Shown here in pieces: positions 8,802 to 18,394 of a stretch of 64,000 nt of DNA (its first letter is position 1; each line of letters opens with the position of its first letter). Made by a program: the position numbers and the translations under genes. Origin of the DNA: Rubrivivax sp. GTDB lineage: Bacteria > Pseudomonadota > Gammaproteobacteria > Burkholderiales > Burkholderiaceae_C. Location of the stretch: positions 1 through 64,000 of the forward strand of contig JADCGQ010000012.1 in assembly GCA_020248945.1 (NCBI GenBank), written 5' to 3'. The notes beneath the pieces were generated by a model. The model was given only the letters and a program-made list of their open reading frames with translations, searched no databases and was not told where the DNA came from.

Positions 8802-10082
8802 CAAACGAGGCGCCTCCTCGCGCCCGAAGTCCCGCGGAATGCGCGCCCACGCGGCGGCTGCAAAGCCGGGCAGCGTGGCCACGCAGCACCAGACGAAGAA
8901 GCTCGTGTACCCCATCTGCTCCTGCAGCCAGCCCGCCGCCATGCCGGGCAGCATCATGCCCAGCGCCATGAAGCCGGTGCAGATGGCGTAGTGCGCGGTC
9001 TTGTGCAGGCTGCCGCCATCAGGCCCACCCGCTACCCACAGCATGAACACCATGTACGCGGTGAAGCCGAAGCCATAGCCGAACTGCTCCACCGCCAGCG
9101 CCGCGGCCACCACGGCAAAGCCCTCGGGCTGCGCCCAGGCCAGCCACACGTACAGCAGGTTCGGCACGTTCATCGCCAGCAGCAGCACCGGCAAGAGCCG
9201 CCCCAGGCCGGCGCGTGAGATGGCCCAGCCGCCGAGCAGCCCGCCCAGGGTGAGCGCGGCCACGCCCACGGTGCCGTAGGCCAGGCCCACGTCCTGCGTC
9301 GTGAAGGCCAGGCCGCCCTCGGCGCGCGGGTCGAGGAGAAACGGCAGCACCAGCTTCAGCAGCTGCGCCTCGCCCAGCCGGTAGACGAGCAGGAACACCA
9401 GCACGCGCACGATGTCGTCGCGGGCGAAGAAGCTGCGGAACACGGCGCCGAAGCCCTGCCAGAAGGCCCCTTCGCGCGGCGCCGGCCCGTCGCCCGCCGG
9501 CCGCGGCAGGGCCCACGCATGCCACAGCGCCAGCACGCCGAAGGCCAGCGCCAGCAGCCCGAACACCGCCTGCCAGCCCGCCACCGGCCCGCCGTGGTGC
9601 TGCGCCCACCAGCCCGCCAGCCACACCAGGCCGCCCTGGCCGCCCAGCATCGAGATCCGGTAGAAGGTGCTGCGCACGCCCACGAAGGCGGCCTGGCGGC
9701 GGCGGTCGAGCGCCAGGATGTAGAAGCCGTCGGCGGCGATGTCGTGCGTGGCGCTGGCAAAGGCCAGCAGCCAGAACATCACCAGCGTCCACTGCAGGAA
9801 GCTCGGCACCGGCACCACCAGCGCCACGCCGGCAAACGCCGCGCCCACCAGCAGCTGCAGCGCGACGATCCAGCCGCGCTTCTGGCCCAGCAGGTCGACC
9901 AGCGGGCTCCACAGCGGCTTGATGACCCAGGGCAGGTACAGCCAGCTCGTCACGAGTGCGATCTCGGCGTTGCCAACCCCGAGGTTCTTGTACATCACCA
10001 CCGCCAGCGTCATCACGGCCACGTAGGGCAGGCCCTGGCCGAGGTAGAGGGTGGGAATCCAGCGCCAGAGCGTCGGTGTCAT
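8796..10082 (-). CDS. AmpG-like muropeptide permease (MFS)
   Basis: 428-residue polytopic membrane protein of the major facilitator superfamily, with about 12 hydrophobic segments. The N-terminus reads LWRWIPTLYLGQGLPYVAV, followed by YLPWVIKPLWSPLVDLLGQK and FASATHDIAADGFYIL. This AmpG-type signature is associated with import of anhydro-muropeptides for cell-wall recycling. The start at 10082 places the first helix at the N-terminus; an upstream in-frame start would add 66 residues with no family support. The recycling genes at 45424-52464 and the LD-carboxypeptidase at 14374 fit this role, but the transported substrate is inferred. Confidence 0.8.
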   Translation of the reverse strand: MTPTLWRWIPTLYLGQGLPYVAVMTLAVVMYKNLGVGNAEIALVTSWLYLPWVIKPLWSPLVDLLGQKRGWIVALQLLVGAAFAGVALVVPVPSFLQWTLVMFWLLAFASATHDIAADGFYILALDRRRQAAFVGVRSTFYRISMLGGQGGLVWLAGWWAQHHGGPVAGWQAVFGLLALAFGVLALWHAWALPRPAGDGPAPREGAFWQGFGAVFRSFFARDDIVRVLVFLLVYRLGEAQLLKLVLPFLLDPRAEGGLAFTTQDVGLAYGTVGVAALTLGGLLGGWAISRAGLGRLLPVLLLAMNVPNLLYVWLAWAQPEGFAVVAAALAVEQFGYGFGFTAYMVFMLWVAGGPDGGSLHKTAHYAICTGFMALGMMLPGMAAGWLQEQMGYTSFFVWCCVATLPGFAAAAWARIPRDFGREEAPRLP

Positions 10083-10302
10083 GGCGGCGATGTTCCCACG
10101 CGTCGGCCCCACGCGGGCCTGACGCCGTTGCGCAAGTACCTGTCGCCTGGACGCAAAGCCGCAGGTTATTCCCGATGGGCGATCGGCACCCGAGCCGGCA
10201 ACACTGTGAGGGATCGTTTCTTGCGTGACCGGGGCCCGGGAGGCCGGCGTGCACGAAGCCGGCTCGCTGCAGCACTCCAAACATCACCCGAGGAACCCGT
10301 CC

Positions 10303-13206
10303 ATGGCCTTCAAGCTCACCACCCTGGCCGCCAGCCTGGCCCTCGTCGGCCTGGCCGGCGGCGCCTTTGCGCAGACCGCCGGCGAGCGCGTCACGATCAC
10401 CGGCTCCAGCATCAAGCGCATCGCGGCCGAGGGCGCGCTGCCGGTGCAGGTGATCACGCGGCAGGAGCTCGCCGCGCAAGGCATCGCCAGCGCGGAGCAG
10501 CTGATCTCGCAGCTCAACATCAACGGCAACGGCCTCGACAACCTGGCCGGCAATGCCGACGTCGTCGACGGCGCGGCGCGCGGCAACAACGGCGCCACCA
10601 GCGCCAACCTGCGCGGCCAGGGCAGCAACGCGACGCTCGTGCTGCTGAACGGGCGCCGCATCGCGTCGCACGGCCTCAACGGCGGCACGGTCGACCTCAA
10701 CCAGATCCCGTTCGCAGCCATCGAGCGTGTCGAGATCCTGAAGGACGGCGCCAGCGCGATCTACGGCACCGACGCCATCGGCGGCGTCATCAACTTCATC
10801 CTGCGCAACAACTACAAGGGCCTGCAGGTCGGTGCACTGGTCGACATCCCGCAGGAATCCGGCGGCCAGATCTACGGCGCCAACCTCACCGCCGGCTTCG
10901 GCGACCTCGAGAGCCAGGGCTTCAACTTCCTGGCCTCGTTGTCGGTGCGTGACCACAAGGTGCTGCGCGGCGACCAGCGCGACTTCGTCAACACCTACCA
11001 GCCCAACCGCGGCATCAGCCCCGACACCCGCGGCGCCCCGATCGCGACGGTGTTCGCCATCGGCTCGCTGTACAGCGCCATCTCGCGCGACAACATCAAC
11101 GCCACCGGGCGTGGCACGGGCCCGGTCGACTTTGCCGATCCGAGCCTGCGTGTCAACGGCATCAACGTGCTCGACCTGCCCGGCGGCGCCGGCTGCAGCA
11201 GCGTCGACGGCATGAACCCCTACCGCGAGGACATCTGGGCCGCCGCGTCCAGCAAGTACGGCTGCGACTGGGACACCGGCCGCGCCGCGGTGATCCAGCA
11301 ACCGGTGCGCAACACCAACCTGGTGTCGCGCCTGAGCTTCAAGCTCGGCGAGCACGTGCTGGCCGCGGAGGCCGTGCTCGGCAAGAGCGAAAGCGCCAAG
11401 AGCTTCTCGAACAACCAGATCAGCAGCACCACGCTCACCACGACGCTGCTGCCCGACGGCGTGACGCGGGTGCCGCACCCGTTCCTGAACCTCGCCTACC
11501 CCAGCACGGCACCCGGCTATCTGGCGGTCTTCAACCAGCTCGCGGCCGCTTTCCCGGCCGTCGAGGCCAACCGGGCCCTGGCCCTGCCGCTGTCGTTCCG
11601 CTGGCGCTGCATGCCCTGCGGCCCGCGCGAGCTCGAGACCGAGACCGACACCTCGCGCTTCCTGCTCAGCGCCGAGGGCCCGCTGTTCGCCAACTGGGAA
11701 TACCGCGTCGGCGTGAGCCAGGCCAAGAGCGAATCGAAGTCGACGCTGGGCAGCGGCTATCACTACTGGCAGCCCTTCGCCGACCTCATCAACAACGGCG
11801 TGCTGAACCCGTTCTCGCTGACGCAGACCCCCGACGCGCTGGCGCGGCTGAACGCCATCTCGGCGCGCGGCGTCACGCTGTACGGCGGCGAGTTCTCGAT
11901 GACGCAGACCGACGCGCAGGTGTCGGGCCCGCTGTTCAAGCTGCCGGCCGGCACCGTGATGGCCGCCATCGGCATCGACCGGCGCACCGAGAGCTACAAG
12001 TTCGACGGCGACCAGCGCCCCAACGCCAACACCGTGGGCGCGCTGGTGTTCAACGCGCCCTTCGACAACGCGCTGGCCACCGCGGGCACGCTGGAGCGCG
12101 ACATCAACGCCGTGTACGCGGAAGTGCAGATCCCGATCCTGAAGACGCTCGAGGTGACGCTGGCTGCCCGCAGCGACGACTACACCGGCTTCGGCCGCAG
12201 CAGCAACCCGAAGGCCACGGTGCGCTGGGCGCCGATCGAGGCCTTCATGGTGCGCGGCGCCTACAGCACCGGCTTCCGGGTGCCGACCTTCAAGCAGCAG
12301 TTCGACCCGGTCACCGTCAGCACCTACACCGGTGCCGACTACACCGACCCGGCCACCTGCCCGACGCGCACGGTGAACCCGGCCGTCGCGGGCTGCGCGG
12401 CCATCACGCCCGGCATCATCTTCGGTGGCAAGTCCGACCTCGAGCCCGAGGAAGCCGAGATGGGCTCGGTGGGCATCGTGTTCCAGCCCCACCCGTCGGT
12501 GAGCGGCAACATCGACTACTGGGAAGTCAAGCGCGAGGGCACGATCCAGAGCCTGGGCCTGACCACGCTGTCGACGGCGCAGAACTACCCCTTCTTCACC
12601 GACCGCTTCGTGCGCGACGGCACCGGGCGGCTGGTGAGCGTGGACACGCGCTGGGTCAACGCCGGCCAGACCATCACCCGCGGCCTGGAGTTCGGCATCA
12701 AGGCCGGCACCAGCCTGGGCGCGGGCCGCATCGGCTTCAGCCTCGATGTGTCGTACCTGCTCGACAAGAAGAGCAAGGTCGTCAAGAGCGCGCCGGAATT
12801 CGGCCCCAGCGAAGTGGGCGTGTTCACCCGCGCCGGCGATCTGGGCGTGCGCTGGAAGCACACCGCCAGCACGACCTACCAGCGCGGCGACTGGTCGGGC
12901 ACGCTGACGCAGGTCTACCGCGGCGGCTATGCCGACTTCGTGCTGCCGGGCGTGCGCAACGGCACCATCCGGCCGGCGCTGTGGGAGCAGAACGTCAGGC
13001 CCTACGAAGTGTTCAACTTCAGCGCCACCTACCGCGGCGTGAAGAACCTCGTGCTCACGGCCGGCATCAAGAATCTGCTGAATGAAGACCCGCCGTTCTC
13101 GGTGAACTACGACACCAACACCGGTGCCGGCAGTTCCTGGGAGCCCCGCGTGGCCGATCCGCGCGGCCGGGCGTTCACGCTGCGGGCGGAGTACACGTTC
13201 TTCTGA
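10303..13206 (+). CDS. TonB-dependent outer-membrane receptor
   Basis: 967-residue receptor with a signal peptide (MAFKLTTLAASLALVG through GAFAQ) and a plug domain. Plug motifs include RVTITGSSIKR, VITRQELAAQGIASAEQL, LVLLNGRRIA and VEILKDGASAIYGTDAIGGV. A long beta-barrel follows and ends in the terminal-Phe signature RAFTLRAEYTFF. The style (GSSIKR start, no obvious siderophore-type features) resembles the large receptor group used for sugars, peptides or other nutrients rather than iron, but the ligand is unknown. No anti-sigma or transport partner is adjacent. The upstream gap 10083-10302 shows no recognisable regulatory element. Confidence 0.9.
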   Translation: MAFKLTTLAASLALVGLAGGAFAQTAGERVTITGSSIKRIAAEGALPVQVITRQELAAQGIASAEQLISQLNINGNGLDNLAGNADVVDGAARGNNGATSANLRGQGSNATLVLLNGRRIASHGLNGGTVDLNQIPFAAIERVEILKDGASAIYGTDAIGGVINFILRNNYKGLQVGALVDIPQESGGQIYGANLTAGFGDLESQGFNFLASLSVRDHKVLRGDQRDFVNTYQPNRGISPDTRGAPIATVFAIGSLYSAISRDNINATGRGTGPVDFADPSLRVNGINVLDLPGGAGCSSVDGMNPYREDIWAAASSKYGCDWDTGRAAVIQQPVRNTNLVSRLSFKLGEHVLAAEAVLGKSESAKSFSNNQISSTTLTTTLLPDGVTRVPHPFLNLAYPSTAPGYLAVFNQLAAAFPAVEANRALALPLSFRWRCMPCGPRELETETDTSRFLLSAEGPLFANWEYRVGVSQAKSESKSTLGSGYHYWQPFADLINNGVLNPFSLTQTPDALARLNAISARGVTLYGGEFSMTQTDAQVSGPLFKLPAGTVMAAIGIDRRTESYKFDGDQRPNANTVGALVFNAPFDNALATAGTLERDINAVYAEVQIPILKTLEVTLAARSDDYTGFGRSSNPKATVRWAPIEAFMVRGAYSTGFRVPTFKQQFDPVTVSTYTGADYTDPATCPTRTVNPAVAGCAAITPGIIFGGKSDLEPEEAEMGSVGIVFQPHPSVSGNIDYWEVKREGTIQSLGLTTLSTAQNYPFFTDRFVRDGTGRLVSVDTRWVNAGQTITRGLEFGIKAGTSLGAGRIGFSLDVSYLLDKKSKVVKSAPEFGPSEVGVFTRAGDLGVRWKHTASTTYQRGDWSGTLTQVYRGGYADFVLPGVRNGTIRPALWEQNVRPYEVFNFSATYRGVKNLVLTAGIKNLLNEDPPFSVNYDTNTGAGSSWEPRVADPRGRAFTLRAEYTFF

Positions 13207-13276
13207 CCGCTCCCATCCGGCCCCGTCGCGGGGGTGGCGGACCTGTACGCTGCGGCGCAACGGAGACCGGCCCGCC

Positions 13277-14377
13277 ATGACCTCTGCGGCCCAGGCGCTG
13301 CGCGCGGCCGTCCTCGCGCAGCGCTTCGACACCACGCCCGACCGGCTGCGCGCAGGCGCGCCGGTCGACGCGTTTCCGAGCCTCGATCTGGCGGTGCTGC
13401 GCTTTGCGCGGGCAGGCAAGGCGGCTCTCGCGGCCAACGTGCTGTTCTCGCGCGAGCATCCGCAAGGCGTGGTCGCGCGCTTCGGGCCCGAAGGCGGCGG
13501 CATCGGCGCGGTGGCCAACCTGCGCTTCGACGCCGACCTGCGCAACGCCACCGGCACCTCGGTGGCCTGGCAGCCGGGTGCCGACTGGTCGCGCATCCAC
13601 TTCCCGCCGCTCTACACCCCGCCCGGCCTGCCACCCGACGCGCCACGCTTCATCGCCCCCTACCCCGCCTCGCTGCTGAAGCTGATGGTGGCCGTGGGCC
13701 TGGGCCTGGCCGTGGATGCCGGCAAGCTGGCCTGGCCCGAGGTGATGCCGCACCTGGGCCCGATGATCGACGTCAGCGACAACGACGCCACCGACCGCTG
13801 CGTGGCGCTGCTGCACCGCGCCGGCATGGTCGACACGCTCAACCGCACGCTGCAGCAGCACTGGGGGCTGCCGACGCTGCAGCTCAACCGCACCACGCCC
13901 CAGGGTGGCTGGCGCAATGGCGATGGCTCGGGCGTCGGCCAGATCCACATGACGGCCTGGGACACCGTGCGGCTGCTGTGGATCATCGATCCGAAGGCGC
14001 CACCCGCGCCCTGGCTGGCCGCCGGAACGGCCACGCTCAGTGAGCCCACGAAAGCGCGGCTGCTGGCGGTGCTGGCGACACAGCAGCTCGACGAGATCCT
14101 GTCCTCGGGCGCGCTGCGCGGCCTGCCGGGCTGGCTGCCCGGGATGCCCGACGCGCCCGTGTTCGCGCACAAGACCGGCACCACCGAGAACTACGCCTCC
14201 GACGCCGGCATCGTGGCCACACCGGGCGGCTTGCGCTACGCCGTGGCCGTGCTCAGCAACCTGGGCAGCCGTTACCGTCCGCGCTTCGTGGGTGCCGACG
14301 ACGACCGCGCCGCCACCACCTGGAAGCTGCCGGCCCTGGGCGCCGCGGTGCACGCGCTGATGGAGACCCTGCCATGA
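13277..14377 (+). CDS. Beta-lactamase-fold (class A-like) serine hydrolase
   Basis: 366 residues with the three active-site motifs of penicillin-interacting serine enzymes in order: SLLK in PYPASLLKLMVAVG (SxxK), SDN in DVSDNDATDR, and KTG in FAHKTGTTENYASDAG. A class A glutamate equivalent is not obvious. The chosen start yields no signal peptide. The N-terminal ~100 residues are not beta-lactamase-like, so this is unlikely to be a classical exported resistance enzyme. The gene overlaps the LD-carboxypeptidase gene by four bases (ATGA), which points to a role in peptidoglycan peptide handling. Substrate unknown. Confidence 0.75.
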   Translation: MTSAAQALRAAVLAQRFDTTPDRLRAGAPVDAFPSLDLAVLRFARAGKAALAANVLFSREHPQGVVARFGPEGGGIGAVANLRFDADLRNATGTSVAWQPGADWSRIHFPPLYTPPGLPPDAPRFIAPYPASLLKLMVAVGLGLAVDAGKLAWPEVMPHLGPMIDVSDNDATDRCVALLHRAGMVDTLNRTLQQHWGLPTLQLNRTTPQGGWRNGDGSGVGQIHMTAWDTVRLLWIIDPKAPPAPWLAAGTATLSEPTKARLLAVLATQQLDEILSSGALRGLPGWLPGMPDAPVFAHKTGTTENYASDAGIVATPGGLRYAVAVLSNLGSRYRPRFVGADDDRAATTWKLPALGAAVHALMETLP

Positions 14378-15324
14378 CCAAAAACACGGCCATTCCCGCT
14401 CCCTGGCTGCCGCTGCCCCCCGGCGCGCTGATCGGCGTGCTCGCCCCCGCCGGCCCGGTGGACGCCGCCGTGCTGCCCGCGGTGGAGGCCTTCTACGCCC
14501 GCCACGGCTGGCGCGTGCGGCTGTACCCCTCGTGCCGCGCCCGCCACGCCACGCTCGACTACCTGGCCGGCAACGACGCCGAGCGCCTGGCCGACCTGCA
14601 CGCCGCGCTGGCCGACGACGAGGTGGCCGCCATCCACTGCCTGCGCGGCGGCTACGGCACGATGCGCCTCTTGCCCGCCATCGACACCGCGCTGCTGCGC
14701 GCCAAGCCGAAGCTGCTCATCGGCTACAGCGACATCACCGCGCTGCATGCGCTGTGGGCGCAGGAAGGCCTGCCCAGCCTGCACGCGCCGATGCCGGCCT
14801 CGGACCTGATCAAGCCCGGCCGCGACGACGACGAGGCCGCGCTCGTGGCCCTGCTGCAAACCGGCCTGCCGGCGGGCACCGTGCTGGCCCCCGAGCTCGA
14901 ACCCGGCGAGCCGGTGCTCCCCGGCGTGGCCGAAGGCCGGCTGATCGGCGGCAACCTCAGCCTGGTGGCGGCGCTGGTGGGCACGCCCTGGGCCTGGGAC
15001 GCGCACGGCGCACTGCTGTTCCTCGAAGACGTGAGCGAAAGCCTCTACCGCGCCGACCGCTACCTGACGCAGCTGCGCCTGGCCGGCGTGCTGGGCGCGG
15101 TGCGCGGCTTCCTGATCGGCAGCTTCCACGAGACACAGAACCCGCGGCCCTTGATCGAGGAGCTGCTGCTGCCGCTGGCGCGCGAACACGGCAAGCCGCT
15201 GCTCGCCGGCTGGCCCAGCGGCCACGGCACGCCGAACCGGCCGCTGCCGATGGGCCTGCGCGTGCGGCTCGACGCCGGCGCCGGCACGCTGACGCTGCTG
15301 GAGCCCCTGGAGCCGCCGGTGTGA
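14374..15324 (+). CDS. ldcA: LD-carboxypeptidase (S66 family, LdcA/MccF-like)
   Basis: 316-residue cytoplasmic serine peptidase that removes the terminal D-Ala from tetrapeptides during wall recycling; MccF homologues cleave microcin C. The N-terminus has IGVLAPAGPVD, then LRGGYGTMRLLP and the nucleophile in KLLIGYSDITALH. GGNLSLVAALVGTP and FLEDVSESLYRADR contain the catalytic Glu, and GWPSGHGTPNRPLPMG the His. Translation is coupled to the beta-lactamase-fold gene through the ATGA overlap. The gene ends 13 bases before the convergent end of the defence operon. Confidence 0.88.
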   Translation: MTKNTAIPAPWLPLPPGALIGVLAPAGPVDAAVLPAVEAFYARHGWRVRLYPSCRARHATLDYLAGNDAERLADLHAALADDEVAAIHCLRGGYGTMRLLPAIDTALLRAKPKLLIGYSDITALHALWAQEGLPSLHAPMPASDLIKPGRDDDEAALVALLQTGLPAGTVLAPELEPGEPVLPGVAEGRLIGGNLSLVAALVGTPWAWDAHGALLFLEDVSESLYRADRYLTQLRLAGVLGAVRGFLIGSFHETQNPRPLIEELLLPLAREHGKPLLAGWPSGHGTPNRPLPMGLRVRLDAGAGTLTLLEPLEPPV

Positions 15325-15337
15325 TAGCGCCCGAGGT

Positions 15338-18300
15338 TCAAGCCGTCAGCGCGCGGTCAAGCTCCGCCGGGATGACTGCCCGTTGTTCGATCTGAACGAA
15401 GGTCCACTGGCCATGTTGGCCTTCGTTGGTCACGGCTTCGCACCACTGCTGCGCGGCGAGCTTCTTTGCGTCAGTCTGTTCGTCGGTGACGCCCTTGATC
15501 TCGACGACTAGGTGGCGCTGCCCACCTTCCAGGCGGACGACGAAGTCCGGCAGGTAGTCGTGCGCTGTTCCGCGCAGGGTGTAGGGAATGGCGAACCCGA
15601 GGCCACTGTTCTTGACGAACGATTCGACGCGAGCATGGGTATCCAGGACGGTGGCGGCGATCCGCTCCCACTGTGAGTCGGCAACCACGAAGTTGACGTG
15701 ACTGCGCAGCACGGGCATGGGTTCCTTGCGCGTGGTGTAGTCGACGTCGGCCGTGCTGCCCACGGGTCGGTGCTGCTCGAATCGGGGCCGCAGGTTCTCC
15801 GTGCCGGAAACTGTCAGGTGCTCCAGGATGATTTCCTGCATCCGGGAGTAGTTCGGGGCCAGGAACACGTCGGACTTCTCGGCCGGCGGATGGGCCAGTG
15901 CCTTGCGCTGCACGAACTCCATCACCAGCGCGACGAAGTGGCCGTACAGGGGTCGCAACAGCGGCAGCTCGGTGGCGGTCCTTCGCCCGTACTCCCGCAT
16001 CAGTTCGTGCGCCGCCCGCATCGCCTGCGTTTGCAGTCGGTTGTGCAGGCGAAACTCGGCCAGCGTCACCTCTTCCACGCGCCCCGGCGCACCCACCAAG
16101 GGTGAGCCATCGGCCGCCGGCAGGCCCGCCTTCATCTCGACCGAAACCGGAAGCCGGGTCGGATCAATCTGAATCGCATCCACCCGGTCCCAAGCCATGG
16201 ACAGGTTGCGCCGAGCCTGCACCACGTAGCCGTCCACCCGCGGAAACCGGATCTCCAGCGACGCGCGCTCCGGCAGTGCCCGCACCCGCCAGGTCTGAAC
16301 CTGCGGTTTGGGCGCCGCCTGGGCTTGTGCCTTGAACGGCACTACCTGGAACGGCACGCCAAAAATCTGGGCAATCTCCTCAGGCAGCTTCCCGTCGGGT
16401 TCGGGCTCGTAGCTCGCCCGCCGCAACCCGCGGCCTACCACCTGCTCGCACAACAGCTGCGACATGAAGGGCCGCAGGCCCACGATGTGCGTCACCGTGT
16501 TGCAGTCCCAACCCTCGGTGAGCATGCCCACGCTGATGATGGCCCGCACGTCGCGCCCGGGGGGGTGCAGCGGCTTGCCAAGCTTCTCGGCCTGTTCGAC
16601 GAAACCGTCTGGATACAGCGGCCGGCCCATCGCATCGCGCGGCCAGTCGCGCTTGCCGACGGTGTCGAGGGTGAAGCGCATCCAGGCCTCTTCTTCCACC
16701 GTGTTGTCGACGCGGATCGTGTTCTCGCGCTCCGGCGTGTTCAGGAAGTCCGCCAGCCCCGACTTCGGCACGCCCGGGGGCGGCTGGTCCAACGCCAGCC
16801 AGTCAAACACCAGGCGCGAGAGCTTGATGTTCTTGCACACCACGATGAACACGGGCGGGCGATCATCGTGCCCAGCAGCCACCCACTCGCGCGCACGCTG
16901 TTGCCACAGCCCTCCAAGCATCACCATGGGGATGAAGGCGTGCCGCAAGATGGCCTCGGGCTTGGCCGCCTGCTTGCGGCCGCCGCGCTCTGAGGCCTTC
17001 AGCTGCGGCAGGATCCAGCGCCAGATGTTGAAGTAGCCCGGAATGGGCTCGCCCGTCAGGTCTCGCGCCGCAAACTGCGGAATCTTCGTCAGGCCCGACT
17101 CGATGGCCTCCATCAGCCCGAAATCGCTCACCACCCACGGGAACGGCCGGTTCGCGTTATTGCCGACACGGCCGAGGTAGTAGGGCGTTGCCGAGAAGTC
17201 GACCACGCGCCCGACGCCCATCAGCCGGTTGATGCGGTCCAGGCCCTCCACCCAGACTGTCGCCTCCCGGTAGTAGGCATCGAGCCCGTCGTCATCTTCC
17301 TCGTTGTCGTCCGACTCCGTGTCATCCAGCCGATAGGCATGGTGCGCCTCGTCATTGAACACCATGATGTTGCGCTTGCGCGCGCCGTCTTCCAGCACCC
17401 GCTTCAGCCACTTGGTGTCGGACTCGACGTAGCGAGTCTCGATGACCTCGGCCTGCACCGGCGTGCCATGTTCGTCACACGCCTCGCTCACCACCTCCAG
17501 CAGCCCTAGAACCTGTGCCTTGCGGTAGGTCTCCAGCGTCATGTAGCGGGCGCCACGAGCGGTCGTTGCCTTGTCGGCAATGCGCACGGTTCGCCGCTCG
17601 CGCAGCTCACGGCCCCGCTTCACCACGCGCGAAGAGTCGCCACCGACGCCGCTCTCGTCCTGCAATTCGAAGACGTGCCAGTTGCGCATCAGCACCCGGC
17701 CCTGGGCGAGCAAGGGCATCAGGTGGGGCGGTACGAGGTCACGCGTTCGATACAGGCTGGCCTCGCCGCGGCCTGGGTCCAGCTCGCCCAACCGGCTGCG
17801 GATCGTCACGTTTGGGCAGACCACCAGCACGAAGTCGGCGAAGCGCGCATCGCGGCCACCGCTGGCCACCTTGTTGAGGATGGTCCAGGCGGCCAGCATG
17901 CCCATCACCGTGGTCTTGCCGCTGCCAGTAGCCATCTTGCAGGCCCAGCGCATCAGCGGCTTGATACCGTCTGCAGCTTGGCGCTCGGTCGGCATGTCCG
18001 GGCGGACGTCGATGCCCTGCAGGTAGTCCGGCCGCGCTTCGGTGAGAAAGATCACCGTCATCGCTGCCTCGAGCTGGGCAAAGAAGAGCCGCTGCGCACG
18101 CCCCTCACGCTGCCACCAGGCCAGCAACTCCTGCGTGATGCGGCTGGCGCCCTGGCAACCTTCTTCTCGCCACTGCCGCACCCGGTCGCGGATGCGGTTC
18201 ACCATGATCAGCGTGATCTCGGTGCCAACGTCTTCGCTATCTTCTTCGGCGCCACCCGCCTTGCGCCAGTAGTAGGCAGCAGGCCGCCGGCCGTCCATGA

Positions 18301-18394
18301 GCTGCGGCGTCTCGCCGGGCACGATGCGCCACCAGCGGGTGGGTTCGCTGTACGGGCTGTTCTGAATCGGGCTTTCGACCTGGAAGTCAAGCAT
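15338..18394 (-). CDS. Type III-like restriction subunit: DEAH helicase with C-terminal PD-(D/E)XK nuclease
   Basis: 1018 residues counted from MLDFQVESPIQN, whose ATG overlaps the end of the upstream ATPase gene by eight bases. Walker A is ACKMATGSGKTTVMGM (~residue 155). Walker B is the DEAH box in VFNDEAHHAYRLDD and motif III is VDFSATPYYLGR. Motifs V-VI are in GWDCNTVTHIVGLRPF and QVVGRGLRR, the superfamily 2 layout of Res subunits. Near the C-terminus, HDYLPDFVVRLEG followed by LVVEIKG gives the D-x(n)-E-x-K nuclease pattern. It matches the BPTD_3080-type restriction proteins more than classical EcoP15I Res. As last gene of a three-gene minus-strand operon, it would cut DNA when target sites lack the modification made by the methyltransferase. 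Confidence 0.85.
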   Translation of the reverse strand: MLDFQVESPIQNSPYSEPTRWWRIVPGETPQLMDGRRPAAYYWRKAGGAEEDSEDVGTEITLIMVNRIRDRVRQWREEGCQGASRITQELLAWWQREGRAQRLFFAQLEAAMTVIFLTEARPDYLQGIDVRPDMPTERQAADGIKPLMRWACKMATGSGKTTVMGMLAAWTILNKVASGGRDARFADFVLVVCPNVTIRSRLGELDPGRGEASLYRTRDLVPPHLMPLLAQGRVLMRNWHVFELQDESGVGGDSSRVVKRGRELRERRTVRIADKATTARGARYMTLETYRKAQVLGLLEVVSEACDEHGTPVQAEVIETRYVESDTKWLKRVLEDGARKRNIMVFNDEAHHAYRLDDTESDDNEEDDDGLDAYYREATVWVEGLDRINRLMGVGRVVDFSATPYYLGRVGNNANRPFPWVVSDFGLMEAIESGLTKIPQFAARDLTGEPIPGYFNIWRWILPQLKASERGGRKQAAKPEAILRHAFIPMVMLGGLWQQRAREWVAAGHDDRPPVFIVVCKNIKLSRLVFDWLALDQPPPGVPKSGLADFLNTPERENTIRVDNTVEEEAWMRFTLDTVGKRDWPRDAMGRPLYPDGFVEQAEKLGKPLHPPGRDVRAIISVGMLTEGWDCNTVTHIVGLRPFMSQLLCEQVVGRGLRRASYEPEPDGKLPEEIAQIFGVPFQVVPFKAQAQAAPKPQVQTWRVRALPERASLEIRFPRVDGYVVQARRNLSMAWDRVDAIQIDPTRLPVSVEMKAGLPAADGSPLVGAPGRVEEVTLAEFRLHNRLQTQAMRAAHELMREYGRRTATELPLLRPLYGHFVALVMEFVQRKALAHPPAEKSDVFLAPNYSRMQEIILEHLTVSGTENLRPRFEQHRPVGSTADVDYTTRKEPMPVLRSHVNFVVADSQWERIAATVLDTHARVESFVKNSGLGFAIPYTLRGTAHDYLPDFVVRLEGGQRHLVVEIKGVTDEQTDAKKLAAQQWCEAVTNEGQHGQWTFVQIEQRAVIPAELDRALTA

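Noticed and set aside
9019..13596. A 1525-codon open frame antisense to the TonB receptor gene
   Set aside because: It is low-complexity and rich in Arg, His, Gly and Ala, exactly mirroring codon bias of the receptor gene; no domain is visible apart from shadow of the AmpG-like gene at one end.
13277..14377. Classical beta-lactamase resistance gene
   Set aside because: No signal peptide, no clear class A Glu motif, and translational coupling to ldcA point to a wall-recycling or other role.
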